From Nepenthes gracilis (Eukaryota; Streptophyta; Magnoliopsida; Caryophyllales; Nepenthaceae): a stretch of DNA of 64,000 nucleotides. The notes under the pieces are model-generated. The model was not told the DNA's origin, ran no database searches, and saw only the letters and a list, made by a program, of their open reading frames with translations. Shown one piece after another: positions 1-12,982 of the stretch. Numbering within the stretch: position 1 is the first letter of the stretch; the number at the start of each line of letters is the position of its first letter. The stretch is taken from positions 13,036,158 through 13,100,157 of the forward strand of contig BSYO01000023.1 in the NCBI GenBank assembly GCA_033239525.1. The letters run 5' to 3'. The translations under genes and the position numbers were made by a program.

Positions 1-43
1 TTTTCTCATATGGATTTAAGTTCAAATCTATCACACTACGCAG

Positions 44-3000
44 GATGCTACTGCTTGGCTAGAGTACTTTGAATCCAAGGCTTTTGAACAGCAAGAAGCT
101 ACTCGAAATGGAACCCGGAAGCCTGATGCATCCATAGCCAGTAAAGGCCATCTAAGGTTTGACTCAAACCATGAAACATAAACTGCATGAAACTATTGTA
201 GTTTCATCTTGTACTTGCTGCCTTTGATCATCTATAAGGAGTAAAATAGTGACTGATATGTATCTTCCGATATAGATATTTGCAATATAACGATACGGTG
301 ATATAACACAATATATAGGACGATATGTATCGACTAGTTTTTTTGGGTTTCGTTTACTCCTAAATACTTCAATAAACGCGTTTTAAATATACTTAAATTT
401 TTCAAGAAGTCTGAATTTATATATTTTATAGTGGTATAAGATACGCATAGGTCATAGTTTTTGGGTCATTTATAATAAACCAGAAGAATAGTTAGATTAA
501 TTTTGATTATATTGACTATAACTCCTCCAATAAATAAAAGGATGATTAAATGGTCAAATTTTAGTGTACAACTATCTATTAATGTGGTTACGAAAATTCT
601 TTTTTGCATTCATTATGCCTAATATTGATACTTATATACCGATATAGTCACGGCTGTCTTTCGTTGGCCTGTCTATCGATGATATTTTCATCGGTGATTC
701 TATCTCATTCGCTGTTTGTTGGCCTATCTTTCTACCACTATTCCTCCTTTTCTTTTGAAACATGTACCAATAGTATAATTGCAAACTATTGTATATCAAC
801 CAACAACAAAGCTGTTGTGCTTGCTTTTATGTTATATTTGCATGCAGAATGGTCATATTGTGCACCGTCCAAACTTTTTCATCACTTTTAGCTCATGATA
901 AAAATATCATTATCAATTATGACTGTATTAGTATTGTCCTTATTCAATGCAAAGTTTTTCTGCAAAATGGAACAAAATAAATTGGGGAAAACTATGTGCT
1001 AATAATATATTACTAATACGGAAACATATCATAATATTAGTATGGTGTCAAGGAAATATAGGTATTGGAGGCACGGGTACTGACATATTATATATCGGCC
1101 GATATTTTATTCCATGGCTAGTAGTTATATACATTGGATCTTGCTTTCTTTTTCCAAGGGCTTTATCGACTAATAAATTATGATTACCTTTCTCAGTGTT
1201 TCGGACTTGCTTGATTACATAAACCCGAGTCATGATGGGAAAGGACAAAATTCAACAGCTATCAAGCGGAAAAGCTATCCTATGAAGGTATTTTTCTCCA
1301 ATTCCCCCTGTCTCCTTCATTGAAATTTTCCTCACATCATGGGTGAGGTCTCGGCATTTTTAAACAAATACATACCTATTATTAGACTGACTCAATCAAT
1401 TGGCTGCTACTTACTACGTCGTTTCCTTTCATTGGCTGGGTGGGTAACGGAATCTTGAATTATAGTTTCAGTTTTGACTTTTGACAGAATCTCAATATTG
1501 GTATGGTTCCACTTCTACATATTGGTGGGTTTTACCCATATTTGAACCAAACTTGCAGAATTACACTTTTTAAGTGCAATAAACTTTTATGGCAAATTTT
1601 CAACAGCATATTACAAGTTATTAGTACTTTAGTATGTACTTACTTTCTCAGTACCACAGGGCTTGTAATACATATCATAGGTAGAGAGACAAAATACATA
1701 AATTGAGGAATAATAAATTGACTATACAACAATCCAGGAGATGGCTATTATGGAAATTAGAATTTTGTATTGGTATTTATACCTGACTAAATAAGAAGTT
1801 AATATTATTTACAAGGTAAGCGAAATACTAGAATTCCGATTCCACTTTTGACATTTTACGAAAATTGGTTCCACTATTGCTTCCATCTATAAGACGGGTG
1901 GTAACGGTTTTGGGGTAATGAGTGTGGTAGGCAGAATCCCAACTACCAGTTGAGAAATTAGGCCATCTTATGAGATGGACTGGACAGATCCAGTAAGGCT
2001 ATGCTTTGCACAATTGAAATACTTGTTTTTTAAACATTTAACCACCTGTTTTTCGGTTTTTTACTCCTCCATCAATTTTATTTTTTCTTTCCCTTAGCCA
2101 CATATAAGTTGTACTTCCTTTCAATTAACCACTTGTTTCCAATTATGTTTTGATTTTTTGCTGAATAGTTGGTTGTTTATGATATGAAAAAAATGTTCCT
2201 ATTTCCTTAAACATGTTTCTCCAAAGTGTTAATTTCATATAGAAATGTGACAGGAATAGGACATAATTGGTAAATTGAAAGGAAATATACATGATTTAAG
2301 AACAGGATGACTTAGTATGCAAAATTTTTAGCATTGTAGGCTCTTAGCGGAGTTAGATGTACACATCTGTATTTGTTCAGCTGGCCGAACCAACTTCTTT
2401 TCTGCAGTTTTATGGTTCTGCCAGCAGCTTATGTTGGTGCTGTCCAGACAGCAAGCCGACAGTGAATGCAACAGTCTGTATTGCTTAGGTCTGTGCTAAT
2501 TTCAGTCAGTTGAGTTTGTGTATGTTGAAGTGTTAGGTTGTATTTAATTAAGAAATATGTGTTGGTTTAAGACCTAGAAGTAGTTGGAGCATTTTGCTGT
2601 GTGAAGTTTATAAGTTATTCGCACCATTAATTACCCCACTGTTAACTACTCAAGTTGTTTTTTTTTTATTAATTTTATTCGCGTAAAATCTTTTACCCAC
2701 GTATTACGTTCTTTAAGGTTTTGTTGCCCAAACTTGATTAATTTACTCCCATAATCATATCTTCAAGATTTACATTAACGTTTCTTTTTGGGTTATAAAG
2801 TTGTCACAAAATTACTCTTGCATGGAATTCAAACTCCCTGTGAATTCAATTGCCTGGCTTATGGGTAAAACTACATCAGTCCTTATGTATTTGTGAAGTT
2901 AAGCAGAACATAGTTTGGGATCTGTTAAGTTTTTGGCATCATTTCTAGGAAGCTTGTGTTTTTCTGTCATTACTAATTTTATAACTTACAACTCTTAACC

Positions 3001-6000
3001 CCTGCCCCCAAAAAAAAATCGAAAAAATTTCTAAACAAAAAAAAAAAATTAGAAAACCAAAATTTAAAAGACTTTTGTTGCTATTCTCTTCCTTTTTATT
3101 GTGCTTGATTTACCTTTGTTCATTTTGGCTTAATAAATTTGTTTAAACTTGACTCATTTTATACCAATTATGTTACATTCAATAGCAGAAGTATTCATAG
3201 GGACCTTCAACAAGACCCCATAAATAGTTACCAATTGCTGCATAATTATTTACATCAAACATGACATAGTACACCTTTATGTATTATGTTGATGCTAAAT
3301 CAGTAACATTTTATTTTGAAGCTGAAAATAATTCAGTTTTTTACACAATTTCATGGAATGAACTCTGAGAATCCAGACCAAAATATTAAAGATATTCAAG
3401 AGATGTATGGGATGTTTGTAGACAACACGTACAGAGGACACCGTACATCTAAAATTGTTTCCTTTCTCTCTCAAAGATAAGGAAAAAATATGCTTAAGTT
3501 CTTTAAGATGCCGTTCCATGTCTACATGGGTTGAAATGCAAAAGGTGCTTCTAAAAAGTACTTTCCCATGCAGTGAACACAAGTGTTGAAACACCTGATC
3601 ATGACTTTTTTCCAAAAACCTTGTGAAAAGTTTTACCAATGCTGGAAGAAATTCAAAGATCTTTTACATGCATGCTCATATCATAGCTTCAAAATTTGGC
3701 ATGTTATTAGTTTTTTCTACTAATTATTTCCGCATATGCACCAATTCGTAGAAATAATGTGTAATGGAGAATTTTTTGATAAAAACTCTGACGAAACTTA
3801 TGAATACTTTGAAAGTTTGGCTGTGAATGCACACACGTGGGATACTACACACCCTCCTAACTGTGACCTAATGCATGTGGCTGAGTCCTGTGAAACGTTT
3901 AATCTAGAAGAATCTAATGATATTCATGCTAGACTTGCAGTCTTCACAAGAAAGTTTGAGTCTTAAAAATGAAAATGATAAATGTTATACCCAAGAAGGG
4001 CTGAAAGCATGCTATATTTGTGATAATGAGTCACATTGGACAAAAAATTGCCTTACCTTGCATAAACTTGTAAATGTAATAACTACTTTTAAGAAGTCGT
4101 TTCCAAATCCGTTGTAAGGTAATAATCCTCCACAAGGTAACTATCCTTATGCCTATCCGTATAATCTAGTGTGGAGGAATCATCCCAATTTTAGTTAGAG
4201 AAATGAGGGACAATCAGGCCCTTCTATTTTTCTTGCATAACTTCATCCATCACCGCCACAACGTGCTTATCAGTCCCCTCATGAAAGGTCACTCTAGGAC
4301 ACTTTACAACAATTTATGTAGTGGCAGACTGGGTTAAAATCACAACAAGATAACATTAATGCTTAACACAAGAACATCAGATGATATTTGAAATAGTATA
4401 AACCAACTGATGCAAGCATTGAGTGTTCATGAGAAAGGAAAGTTCGTAGCCAGACAGTACTCAGTCCAAAGTGACTCATTATCACGAATAAAGCGGAGGG
4501 GCCCTGTTGATTAGCACGTTGTGATGGTGATGAAGTCAAGAAAAAAGTAGAGGGGCCCGGTGGTACCTCATTTCTCTAGTTGAAGTAGGGATGATTCCTC
4601 CACCTTGGATTACATGTATCTACGTTAAGATTGTTACCTTAAGGCGGATTTGGAAACGATTTCTTAATAGTAGTTATTTCATTTACTGATTCATGAAAGG
4701 GTTCTTCTAAGATTGGCAAGGTGGGACAATTCTCAGTCCAACGTGACTCATTATCACAAATACAGCACCCTTTTGGCCCTTCTTAGGGTATTGCATTTAT
4801 CCTTTTTCATTTTTGAAGCCTCAAACATCATTGTCAAAACTGCAAGCCTAGCACTAATATCACCAGGTTCTTTTAGATTAAACTTGCCACTTTACACAGC
4901 CACAGGCTTTGACTAACAGTTAGAAGGGTGTGTATTATCCCACATTTGTACATTCTCGGCCAGATTTTCAGCTTATTTGTAAGCTTTGTCAGGGTTTTCA
5001 TTGAAAATTTCTGTTACACATCATTTATATGAATTGGTGCATTTGTTGAGATAAGGAGCCGGTGGAAAGAACTGTTATTGCGCCAAATTTCAAAGCTATG
5101 ATATGGGCATATATACAAAAGGTTTTTGAGTCTTTTCCAATATTGGTAAAAAGTTTCATGAGGTTTTTGGTAAAAACTCATGATTTGGCATTGCAATGCC
5201 TAGATTTGATGTATGAGAAAGTACTTTTCTATAAATTCGTTTTGCATTTCGACTCATGTAGAGATGGAGTGAAGTCCCAAAGAACGTAATCACATTTATA
5301 TTCTTATCTTTGAGAGAGAATGGAAATAATTTCAGATGCACAGTGTCCCATGTGCGGGTGTGGTCAACAAACATCCTGCATACCTCTTCAAAATCTTTAA
5401 CTATGTTGTATGGGTTATTGGAGTTCATTATATGAAATTGTGGCAAAAGCTGAATCACTCCCGGTTTCAAATTGAAATGCTATTAATTTAGTGGCAGCAT
5501 GATACATAAAGGTGTTCTATGTTGTGGTAGTCGGGTAATTGAATCCACAAGGAGTTTGAATTCTATGTAAGACTAATTTTGTGACAACTTCATAACTTGA
5601 AAAGAAGGGTAAATGTAAATCTAGAAATTATAATGATGGGAGTTAACTAATATAATTTAGACGGCGAAACCTTAAAGAAAGTAAAACGTGGTTAAAAAAA
5701 TCAAGGCAAATAAAAAAAACTTCTTGACTAATTAACGGTGCAAATAACGTAAAAAATTAATACAACAAAATGCTCCAACTACTATTAGGACTTAAACCGA
5801 CACATATTTTTAACCGAATTCAATAAACTACAACCTAACACCTGATTTACACAAGTAAACTCAACCGACCAAAATTAACACAAACACATACTTCTGGGTA
5901 CTTCACCATTTGGCTTGACGGCAACACGGATTGTTGCATTTCCTGCTGGCCTGCTGTCTGGACAGCAGCATAAAACTGTAGAAAATAAATTGGTTCAGCC

Positions 6001-9000
6001 AGTAGAAGAGAGGGGCAGCAGGTGGCAAGATTCGGGCTGTAGTCAGCCAATTTTTGGGTAGCTTGGGACAGAAACAAAATAGAGAAATGGCAAAGGAAGT
6101 TAATTTGTGAAGCTATGGTGGCTTGGCCAACCGGTTGCTTTGTAAAATAAATTGTATTAATTAAATTGCAAGGAAATAAAGTGTGGGAAAGTAAATTTGT
6201 GGTGGCTTGGTCAACTAATTGCAACAGTGTGCAAATGAAATTGCGATATAAAATTGTGATGCTCTAAAGTTAATGCGAAACTTGGCTAGCCACAAAAGGC
6301 GAACATTTAATGGTAAGAAGTTGAAGAAGAATACCAGAGAAGTCTTGCTAGTATTGAACATATCTTCGTACATTGAATTCAAAGTCGTTACAACCTTTGG
6401 TAAGGGAACTTCCTAACTGATAAATTAAACTAAACTTAGAGATACTTCTATTTGAGAGCTTCTAAGCTACCCTAAAAATTCTCAACACACTCTATTGGGT
6501 TTTATACACTCCTATTTATAGAGGAAGAGAAGAAAAATTTTGGAGGAAAATAATCTCAAGGTTTGAGCGGCCATAGGTAAGAAAAGAGAGGGTGGAGATT
6601 GCCAAATGGGTAAGTTTGAACCGTTAGTCAACTTTTAAAAAGGTGTTTTATTTTTTTCAAGTTGATCGTGTCCAGCTGTCTCTTTGTGCTATTATCAAAA
6701 TAATTATCAAATTATTTTAATAGTGAAAGAGTAGACATATCATTCTTTAGAGAAATCTCCAAGGTTGGATATTCAATTTGCATTGTGAGGTTTGATTTTC
6801 ACCCAACAAAAAAGATTAATTTAGTAATTTAGTGGATTTAAACTCTCAAGTGTAATTTGGGGATTTAATTTAAGAAACCGGTATAAATATAGTGTCAAAT
6901 TTCTCTATCTCTACTCTTTATTTATTTTTGTTTTGTGTAACTAATATTTGAATAAGTTAAAATTATTAAAAATTAGAAACAATCTAATTCACCCCTTTTA
7001 GGCTGATTATAGGACAACACTTTAAACCATAGCAAGACTATTTTTCTCACCTTTTTGCTTTTGCTTTTGTCTCCCATAAAGTTGTCTTGCTTTTCCACGT
7101 AAGATTTTCTTTTCCCCCTTGTTTATTATTTTTCTTGTCTCTATCTCCATGTTGGCCATCACACTTGAGATGAATTGGAGTTCCCAATTTGACCTACTTT
7201 ATTTAAATATGGATCATTAATGGGTTTGGAGCCAATTTCTTACTGGTTTTGTCCGAAACATAGATGAAACTATCAACCAATATGTATCAATACTCGGCCC
7301 CCTAATACTGATATTTTTTTTATGTCTTGACAATATTATAATATTTTGTCATAATTGTAATATATTGTAGTATATCAACCGATGTATTAGTCAACAATTC
7401 TTGTTAGTTTGTGATTCTCAAAATGTTTTCGATATATTTAATACTGATATATGTCCGATATGTCCAATATTGATATGGTCTTGACCAATATTGATACCAA
7501 TATTTTTATTCATGACTAAAATTTTCATTTTTAGGCTTCAATCTCTACAAAATGCAAGACCAAGTTCGTTAATTAAATAGTGCAAATTGCTATTGTTTTC
7601 ATTAGAATAAAAATAAATAGGTAGGATTTAAAATATATTTTTTAGCATTTAGAAATACTTGTACATTGTGGAGAGGTTGTTTATATAATTTAAACTTGTG
7701 GCCTTCTGGCCTCAATAAAGTAACCTTACCATTATAATAAGGCGTACTCTTAAATTAAGAGTAGTTAAAATGAAGGAAAACTAAAATTCTTCATTCTTGG
7801 GATTAAAAAGGGGGTTGATGACAGCTTGAATGTAAGAGATTGCCAAGAGCTAAAAATTGCCACAATTTGGGTACGGTGGCAATGAAAATGATAATATGGG
7901 ATTTGATATTAATCTAAGAAACATGGACACCGACACGGGACATAATACGGCTCAACAATAACATCCCAACACATCATTTTTCTAAAATTGAGGATATGGT
8001 ATGTTGGAGGTATAGCAACTAAAATTCATAGTTTATCTATAAATATTAGAATAAAATTGATTAACACGACTTTGTAGTAAATTATCTTGTTTTATCATCC
8101 AAAAATATTTCATAGGAAAAATTAATATGCAAACGAACTAATATAAGGGAGTTGTACTATAACATATCTAACATAATAAAAATGAAAAAAGGGGGGGGCT
8201 TAGGTTATTAAGTATTGCTAAATTACCAAATGGTTCATATTCTCTATTTTATGTTAAGAATTTGATTTTTGTTTTTTTAAAGTAACAAAAAAGCCCAACA
8301 AGTCCAAAACATGAAGTGTGTTGTAGTAAAAAATAATAATAAAATATTCTAACTTATGTCAACCGTATCAGCCAAGTGCCATTGTCAGACATGTGTTGAA
8401 CACTGGCATGCTAGCCCAGGAGAAATATCTTCACATATGTTTCACAACTTCATTTTTATGGCTAGGAATAAGAAATTGAAATGGCGTAGAGGTAGTGTAA
8501 TTGATGCTTGATTCCTGCAAATTCATGCTTGACGCGAGTTCAAGTCTGCACCCTCTCTCATTTGCTGATTATTGGCCTTGTAAACCCAAAAAATGTTCTA
8601 TATAATGTGTCCTCAAATTAATATCTGTTCACACATTGTCTTCTTCACGTTCCATGAGAATACTATTTTTAACATCCAGTTCAAAGAAACATTCAACCAG
8701 AGCTCCAGCAAAACAAGTACTGAGGGATCACACAAGGAAACAACTATGGTGGCTTCATGTGAAGAAAAACAAACAAATGAATACGTAAATATGATGGTCG
8801 AAGCAAGTTCAGAAGATAGCACTCCAGTTCACCCTGAAGAGCCAGTTGTCAAAATATCAGAAAAGAAAAATCTTATCAGTTCCGATCAAATATTGTCTGA
8901 AACAAATCCTGAAGGAGAAGATAGATGGCAGCCAGTACAACGGCCTAGATCAGCTGGTTCTAATGGTCGTGATTTGAAGCAGCGACGATCGTCTATGGGA

Positions 9001-10656
9001 AAGGTTTTTGGGTCTCAGAAAAGGGAAGTGGCTGCTGAAACCAATCATTCTAGAAAGAACAGCTCGTACCAGAATGGTAGTTATTTCGTAGTAAAAAAAC
9101 AGACGTTATCTCCCAGAAGTTACCTGGATCAGCAAACGGTGAAAAATCCTCCCGAAATGAGTAAATTCTGGCGAAGAATTGTCAAAGCTGTGACTTACAG
9201 GGTCAAGTACGTGCCTTCCATTGCCAAAGTTGATCCAAAAGAACTGTCTTGCATAGAAGACGGGGTCAGAAAGAGTTCAGAGAAGAACTCGAAAGTTAGT
9301 TTGGGGAAATCTCTGTCATATAAAGATGTGGCCATTGCACCACCCAGGACCATTTTTAAATTGCAAGCCAGTGCTTGCCAAAACGAGTGTCAAGATGGGG
9401 AAGATATCAGTTTTGTGAAATCAGAAGATGCCATCGACAATAAATCAAAAGAAAACAGCATTCCCATGAACACAGAAGTTGAGGTTGAAAACGTCAAGCA
9501 GATCAATGAGTATTGTGTTTGCAATATTGCTGAAAGGATGGAAGAAAATCAATCGGATGACATAATGAGAGAGAATAACGGCAGTCCAGCGACGATATCT
9601 GACTCTGTTGAGGGACTCGATTCTGACATGGTTGATCTTCACAAAGTGTCTCTCGAGAGCAAGCCAATGAGTTGCAAAACTAATAGAACACATTCTCCCA
9701 AAGCAGCATGTTTTGAGAAGGTTCTGGAAGAAGGGCATTCCAAGGAGAATACACGAGATGGCCCCAGCAAGAAGCTGTCTGCATCTGCTGCGCCATATAA
9801 ACCCTCAACAGCCACTGTGAGTGCTGCAGTGAGATCAGTGAACCCTAATCTTCCATCTGGAGCTGCTGCTGTTCCATCAGCAGGTCCCTGGCCATTGAAC
9901 ACGAGTCTTCATGCTGGTCATGCCGCTTTATTGCCGACAGTTAATCCTCTCTGCTCCTCCCCTCGCCACACATATCCATCTCCTCCTCCTACACCAAGTA
10001 TGATTCAACCTGTGCTTTATGTGTATCCACCTTATACTCAGGCCCATGCAATGGCACAAAATACTTTTCCTGCATGCAGTAGACACTTACATTGCGGTCA
10101 TAATGCGTGGCAATGCAACATGAATCCGGGAAGTCCAGACTTCATTCCGACTACAATTTGGCTTGGTTGCCACCCTGTTGATTTTCCGGTGCTGCCACAT
10201 GTGGCTGAGCCAATAACTGATCCTTTGGAGCAAAAACTGCAATCTTTGAATCCTGATAGCAGCCAAACTGCTACGGCTTCGCTTCTGCCAGAAGATGTTA
10301 GTAATGCAGCTGAGACAAAGAGGGAAGTGATTCTATCAGCGTCGGTGTCAAGAGATGATGTGAACAGATCAGATTTGATGGGATTGGAAAATGAGAAAGT
10401 AAAAGAAGATGGGAGAACTCCACTCTACGGTACTAGAAATGTGTCAGACCACTGTTGGGAGGACAGCGAGAGAACATTTAGAATACTAATGAGGGGGAGG
10501 AAAAATCAAAAGCAGACTTTAAGACTGCCGTTAAGTTTGCTTAGAAGACCATATAGTTCACAGTCGTTCAAGATGACGTGTAGCAGAGTTGTCAGGGACA
10601 GTGAAATTCCGAGATCGATTTCCATGCCTGCTAGTGGAGATGGTCTGGCCACATGA
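44..10656 (+). CDS. REC/CLU-like (clustered mitochondria family) protein, C-terminal exons
   Basis: Three coding exons are visible: 44-156, 1197-1287 and 8680-10656; the 5' part lies outside the window. Exon 1 follows an acceptor CAG at 41-43 and reads [17 protein letters not shown]; its last two bases join the first base of exon 2 to give the junction [14 protein letters not shown], a signature of plant CLU/REC/TSS proteins just after the TPR region. Exon 2 ends at AAG|GTATTT in phase 0. The long last exon (658 codons plus stop TGA) is the disordered tail; it keeps family blocks [36 protein letters not shown] and DFIPTTIW. Family knowledge: Arabidopsis REC proteins act in the cytosol and nucleus and set the share of cell volume taken by chloroplasts; related CLU proteins affect mitochondrial distribution and bind mRNA. 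The start of exon 3 at 8680 is my choice (CAG|TTC, phase 0); 8701 is an in-frame alternative. The closest paralogue (REC1 or REC3) is not decided. Confidence 0.85.
157..1196 (+). other. REC-like intron between first two visible exons
   Basis: Intron starting GTTTGA and ending TTTCTCAG. It contains two short GATAT-rich stretches (about 258-335 and 1070-1115) that match the dispersed repeat family described elsewhere in this window. No coding potential is convincing. Confidence 0.7.
2374..4280 (+). mobile_element. Ty3/gypsy fragment: 5' region plus gag (left arm of inverted pair)
   Basis: Decayed gag in + orientation in the large REC-like intron. A stretch near 3736-3960 translates to [18 protein letters not shown] and related words typical of plant gypsy gag, and 3998-4050 encodes a CX2CX4HX4C zinc knuckle ([14 protein letters not shown]). 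Several frame breaks and stops show it is dead. About 2374-2860 matches the 5' leader region of the opposite copy. An extra roughly 390 bp (about 2860-3255), A-rich and T-rich, has no counterpart in the other arm and looks like a later insertion. No protease or polymerase follows. Confidence 0.75.
4500..6560 (-). mobile_element. Ty3/gypsy fragment: LTR end plus gag (right arm of inverted pair)
   Basis: Reverse-complement copy of the 2374-4280 element. Matching points include the zinc-knuckle region (about 4700-4770), the gag segment (about 5014-5470), the leader (5515-5720) and the block with CTGCTGTCCAGACAGCA near 5950-5975. It reaches further outward than the left arm. On the - strand at about 6512-6530 it has CTCTATAAATAGGAG, a good TATA box, so the outer part is probably an LTR promoter. 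The zinc-knuckle ends of the two copies face each other across a 220-bp centre (4281-4499). Inversion of a copy or two nested insertions would both explain the layout. Confidence 0.7.
6561..8479 (+). other. Rest of REC-like intron, repeat-derived AT-rich DNA
   Basis: No gene seen. About 6860-7015 has GGTATAAATATAG and a downstream AATTCACCCC-like stretch that recalls the end of a copia-type LTR, but I cannot define its edges. About 7290-7510 is a GATAT-rich repeat copy. About 7915-8420 has GACACCGACACGGGACA and similar words, related to a block in DRP1A intron 12. Confidence 0.5.
7290..7510. repeat. GATAT-rich dispersed repeat, copy in REC-like intron
   Basis: Dense in ATATCAACCGATGTAT, GATATATGTCCGATATGT and TGATACCAATATT words. 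The same vocabulary recurs near 258, 1078, 12105, 31660, 38640 and 62105. No terminal repeats could be fixed. Confidence 0.5.
8480..8590 (+). repeat. tRNA-derived SINE-like head
   Basis: TGGCGTAGAGG at 8482-8492 fits a Pol III A box and GTTCAAGTC at 8537-8545 fits a B box (GWTCRANNC), about 45 bp apart, the spacing expected for a tRNA-like promoter. There is no cloverleaf that I could fold, so it is not called a tRNA gene. No clear 3' tail or target duplication was found. It lies about 90 bp upstream of the last REC-like exon. Confidence 0.4.
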
Positions 10657-12785
10657 ACGAAGGCTTGGTTATATGTATTGATCCAGGACAGAAGGATGGC
10701 ATGGATTTTGCAAGCCTTCTTGGTCATATAGCACCATGCGTGCGATTTGACGACAAATTCTGAGAGACATGGGTTAGTTCTTCCCTTCTTATTGATGCTG
10801 CTCGTTTATTTCTCTTGTGCTCCTTGGTGCATGTTGTTTGCCATTGATATATCAAGTTAGTTTCATATATCAGTGGAACCAAATTAGTGCTTTAAAGTCT
10901 CTAGAATCTAATTGGTTAAGATGGTAGAAGAAATATAGAATTATGGAGTCATTTTTAGTAATTCTAGATGGAATAATAAGCATGTGAAAATTAAGGATCA
11001 AGATATTACCAAAGCTAATGGATTTCATTTACCATAGATTTTTTATTCTAGAAATTGGAGAGATTTATGATGACACGGCACATGTAGGCTATTTAAATGG
11101 AAAAATGCATTGAAAATGCTTTGGATTGGAAGGTATTTCTAAAATTGAAGGGAAAAAAATTTATAAGATGCGGAAAGTCCCATATACTAGGCCATCTTCG
11201 CAACTTAGCTATTGAACTTGCTATGTTTTATGGATGAAAATATTGAGCAATTGAATATGTATAAAAGGTAACCAATGTGGAGATGAGAATGTCCAAGCTA
11301 ATCAGTGGGTTGCTCAAAAAGATAAGATAAAAAAATAAATATTTCGGTATTTATTTAGAAATTATACTTATAAAAGAAAATATGAGAGCAAATGATTGAA
11401 TTGATGGCTAGAGTGCTCAAAATGCAGGCGATTGAGAGAGAGAATTTGATTGAAGCTGTGGGTATTAAGAAAGGAAGAGATGGGCATTGAATAACTTATA
11501 GTAAGGTGTAAAAGGGACATAAAATTGATTTTACTCTTTGATAATATTGCACTAATCTGGTGGAATGATAGAAGCAAATTTATATATCCAACCTAACTCA
11601 TTTGTTGTTGCTGTAAATGCTTTGTTGTAAATACTTTACTTTTTGTTGGCAATCTACTAATCATGTTAAGTGTTAACCTATGTACTTGCTCTATGATGAG
11701 TATAATGAACATAAAACCATGTAAAGAAGCTCTTCCTCCTATTATCTTCATTTTCCCCGTTGAAGCCTTTCCCAAATTCTTTAGATAGAATGGCGTCGAT
11801 ATTTGTTATTCCAGTTGATGTCCTGTCTGGACCTCGATGCTGCTGAGGGGAAAATTTTTTGCATCTGGCACCTTTTTTTAATGAGCTCAGATTCGTTGGC
11901 TCAAAGGCACATCATATCTGGATCTTTATGCTGCTCTTGGCATTAGCTGTCCAACAACCGTAACAACCACAAATTAAGCCTTAAATCCCAAGGTGTGGGA
12001 TCAATTGGTTATAAAAGACCTTCAAAGATTAGACCGAAGAGATGCTAATTTAAGTCTCTAAGAAGTTAGCTTATGTTTTGTTATCTCACCACTTCTTTAG
12101 AAAATATCGATATCGAATAATACCTATCAGTATTAGATACATCGAAAGAAATAAAAATAAAAATTATAAGTTGATAAGACTGTATTGATCAATATATCGC
12201 TGATATAGTAACATATCACAATGTTATTACTGTATTTAAAAATATTGGTATTAGAAGGCCCGATACTGATACTTAGTAGGTGATATTTCATCTATTATCA
12301 CCTATAATGTACTATGTTAATCTTGAAAATCCGGTTTTCTTGTGCTGCTTTACTTCACCTATAATGTACTATTATCACCTGTTATCAAACTACGAATTGA
12401 TGTAATGTATTATTCATAGATCTATCTCCAACTCCATATCATGGGACTGTCATTATTTACTATATATTTTTTCCTTTTTGGATGCTGTTGTTGGGTTATG
12501 TTATGATCTTTTTAAATATTAGTCTCCTTTATTCTATTCTCAATGGTTAAAATCATTCTTTAAAAGTGATACAAGACAGATATTGAGACAATATAACATT
12601 GTCTTATTTTGATTTTAGTTTTTTATATTATAAAGATAGATCTCTACCATTAAGATGATAAGATATACTAATTTTTGCGATACTCATAATAAATCTAACG
12701 GTTATTATTATTATTGTTGGGAAATTTATTTTGGATTTGAAAGAAAACCATGATTTTGCCAACGCATTAACAATTGATTAGTGAG
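10657..12785. other. Downstream spacer of the REC-like gene
   Basis: 3' UTR and AT-rich spacer. GG|GTTAGT near 10770 could start a 3'-UTR intron and TTTGACAG|GACAATAAC near 13049 could end it, but this is only a guess from splice-site shape. A GATAT-rich repeat copy occupies about 12105-12305. No supported ORF. Confidence 0.45.
12105..12305. repeat. GATAT-rich dispersed repeat, spacer copy
   Basis: Contains AATATATCGCTGATATAG followed by GTAACATATCACAATG, nearly the same block as 31810-31840 in DRP1A intron 14, and CCCGATACTGATACTTAG. Confidence 0.55.
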
Positions 12786-12982
12786 TGCTGTAACAGTCCT
12801 CCGACTAGGAAGGCTTCCCTTTTCATCCAACGGCTATGATTAAAAGTTAGATAAATGAATGATGGAGATTATATCAAGTAATTTAAATACCTATTTTATC
12901 TCTACCATTTATTCATCCGACTTTTAATTCTAATCATTGAGTAGATATAAGAATCTTCCTATGTTGACGACCATAACAGCTC
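12786..12982. mobile_element. MITE-like element, copy A
   Basis: About 197 bp with imperfect terminal inverted repeats: the left end GCTGTAACAGTCCTCCGACT faces a right end ending ATAACAGCT. The inverted arms include TAAAAGTTAGATAAATGAATG on the left, complementary to CATTTATTCATCCGACTTTTA on the right. Similar elements lie in two DRP1A introns. Confidence 0.55.

Noticed and set aside
8480..8590. tRNA gene
   Set aside because: A and B boxes are present but I could not fold an acceptor stem or anticodon arm; called SINE-like instead.
9445..9902. - strand open frames within the REC-like last exon
   Set aside because: Shadows of a strong + strand coding exon; no independent support.
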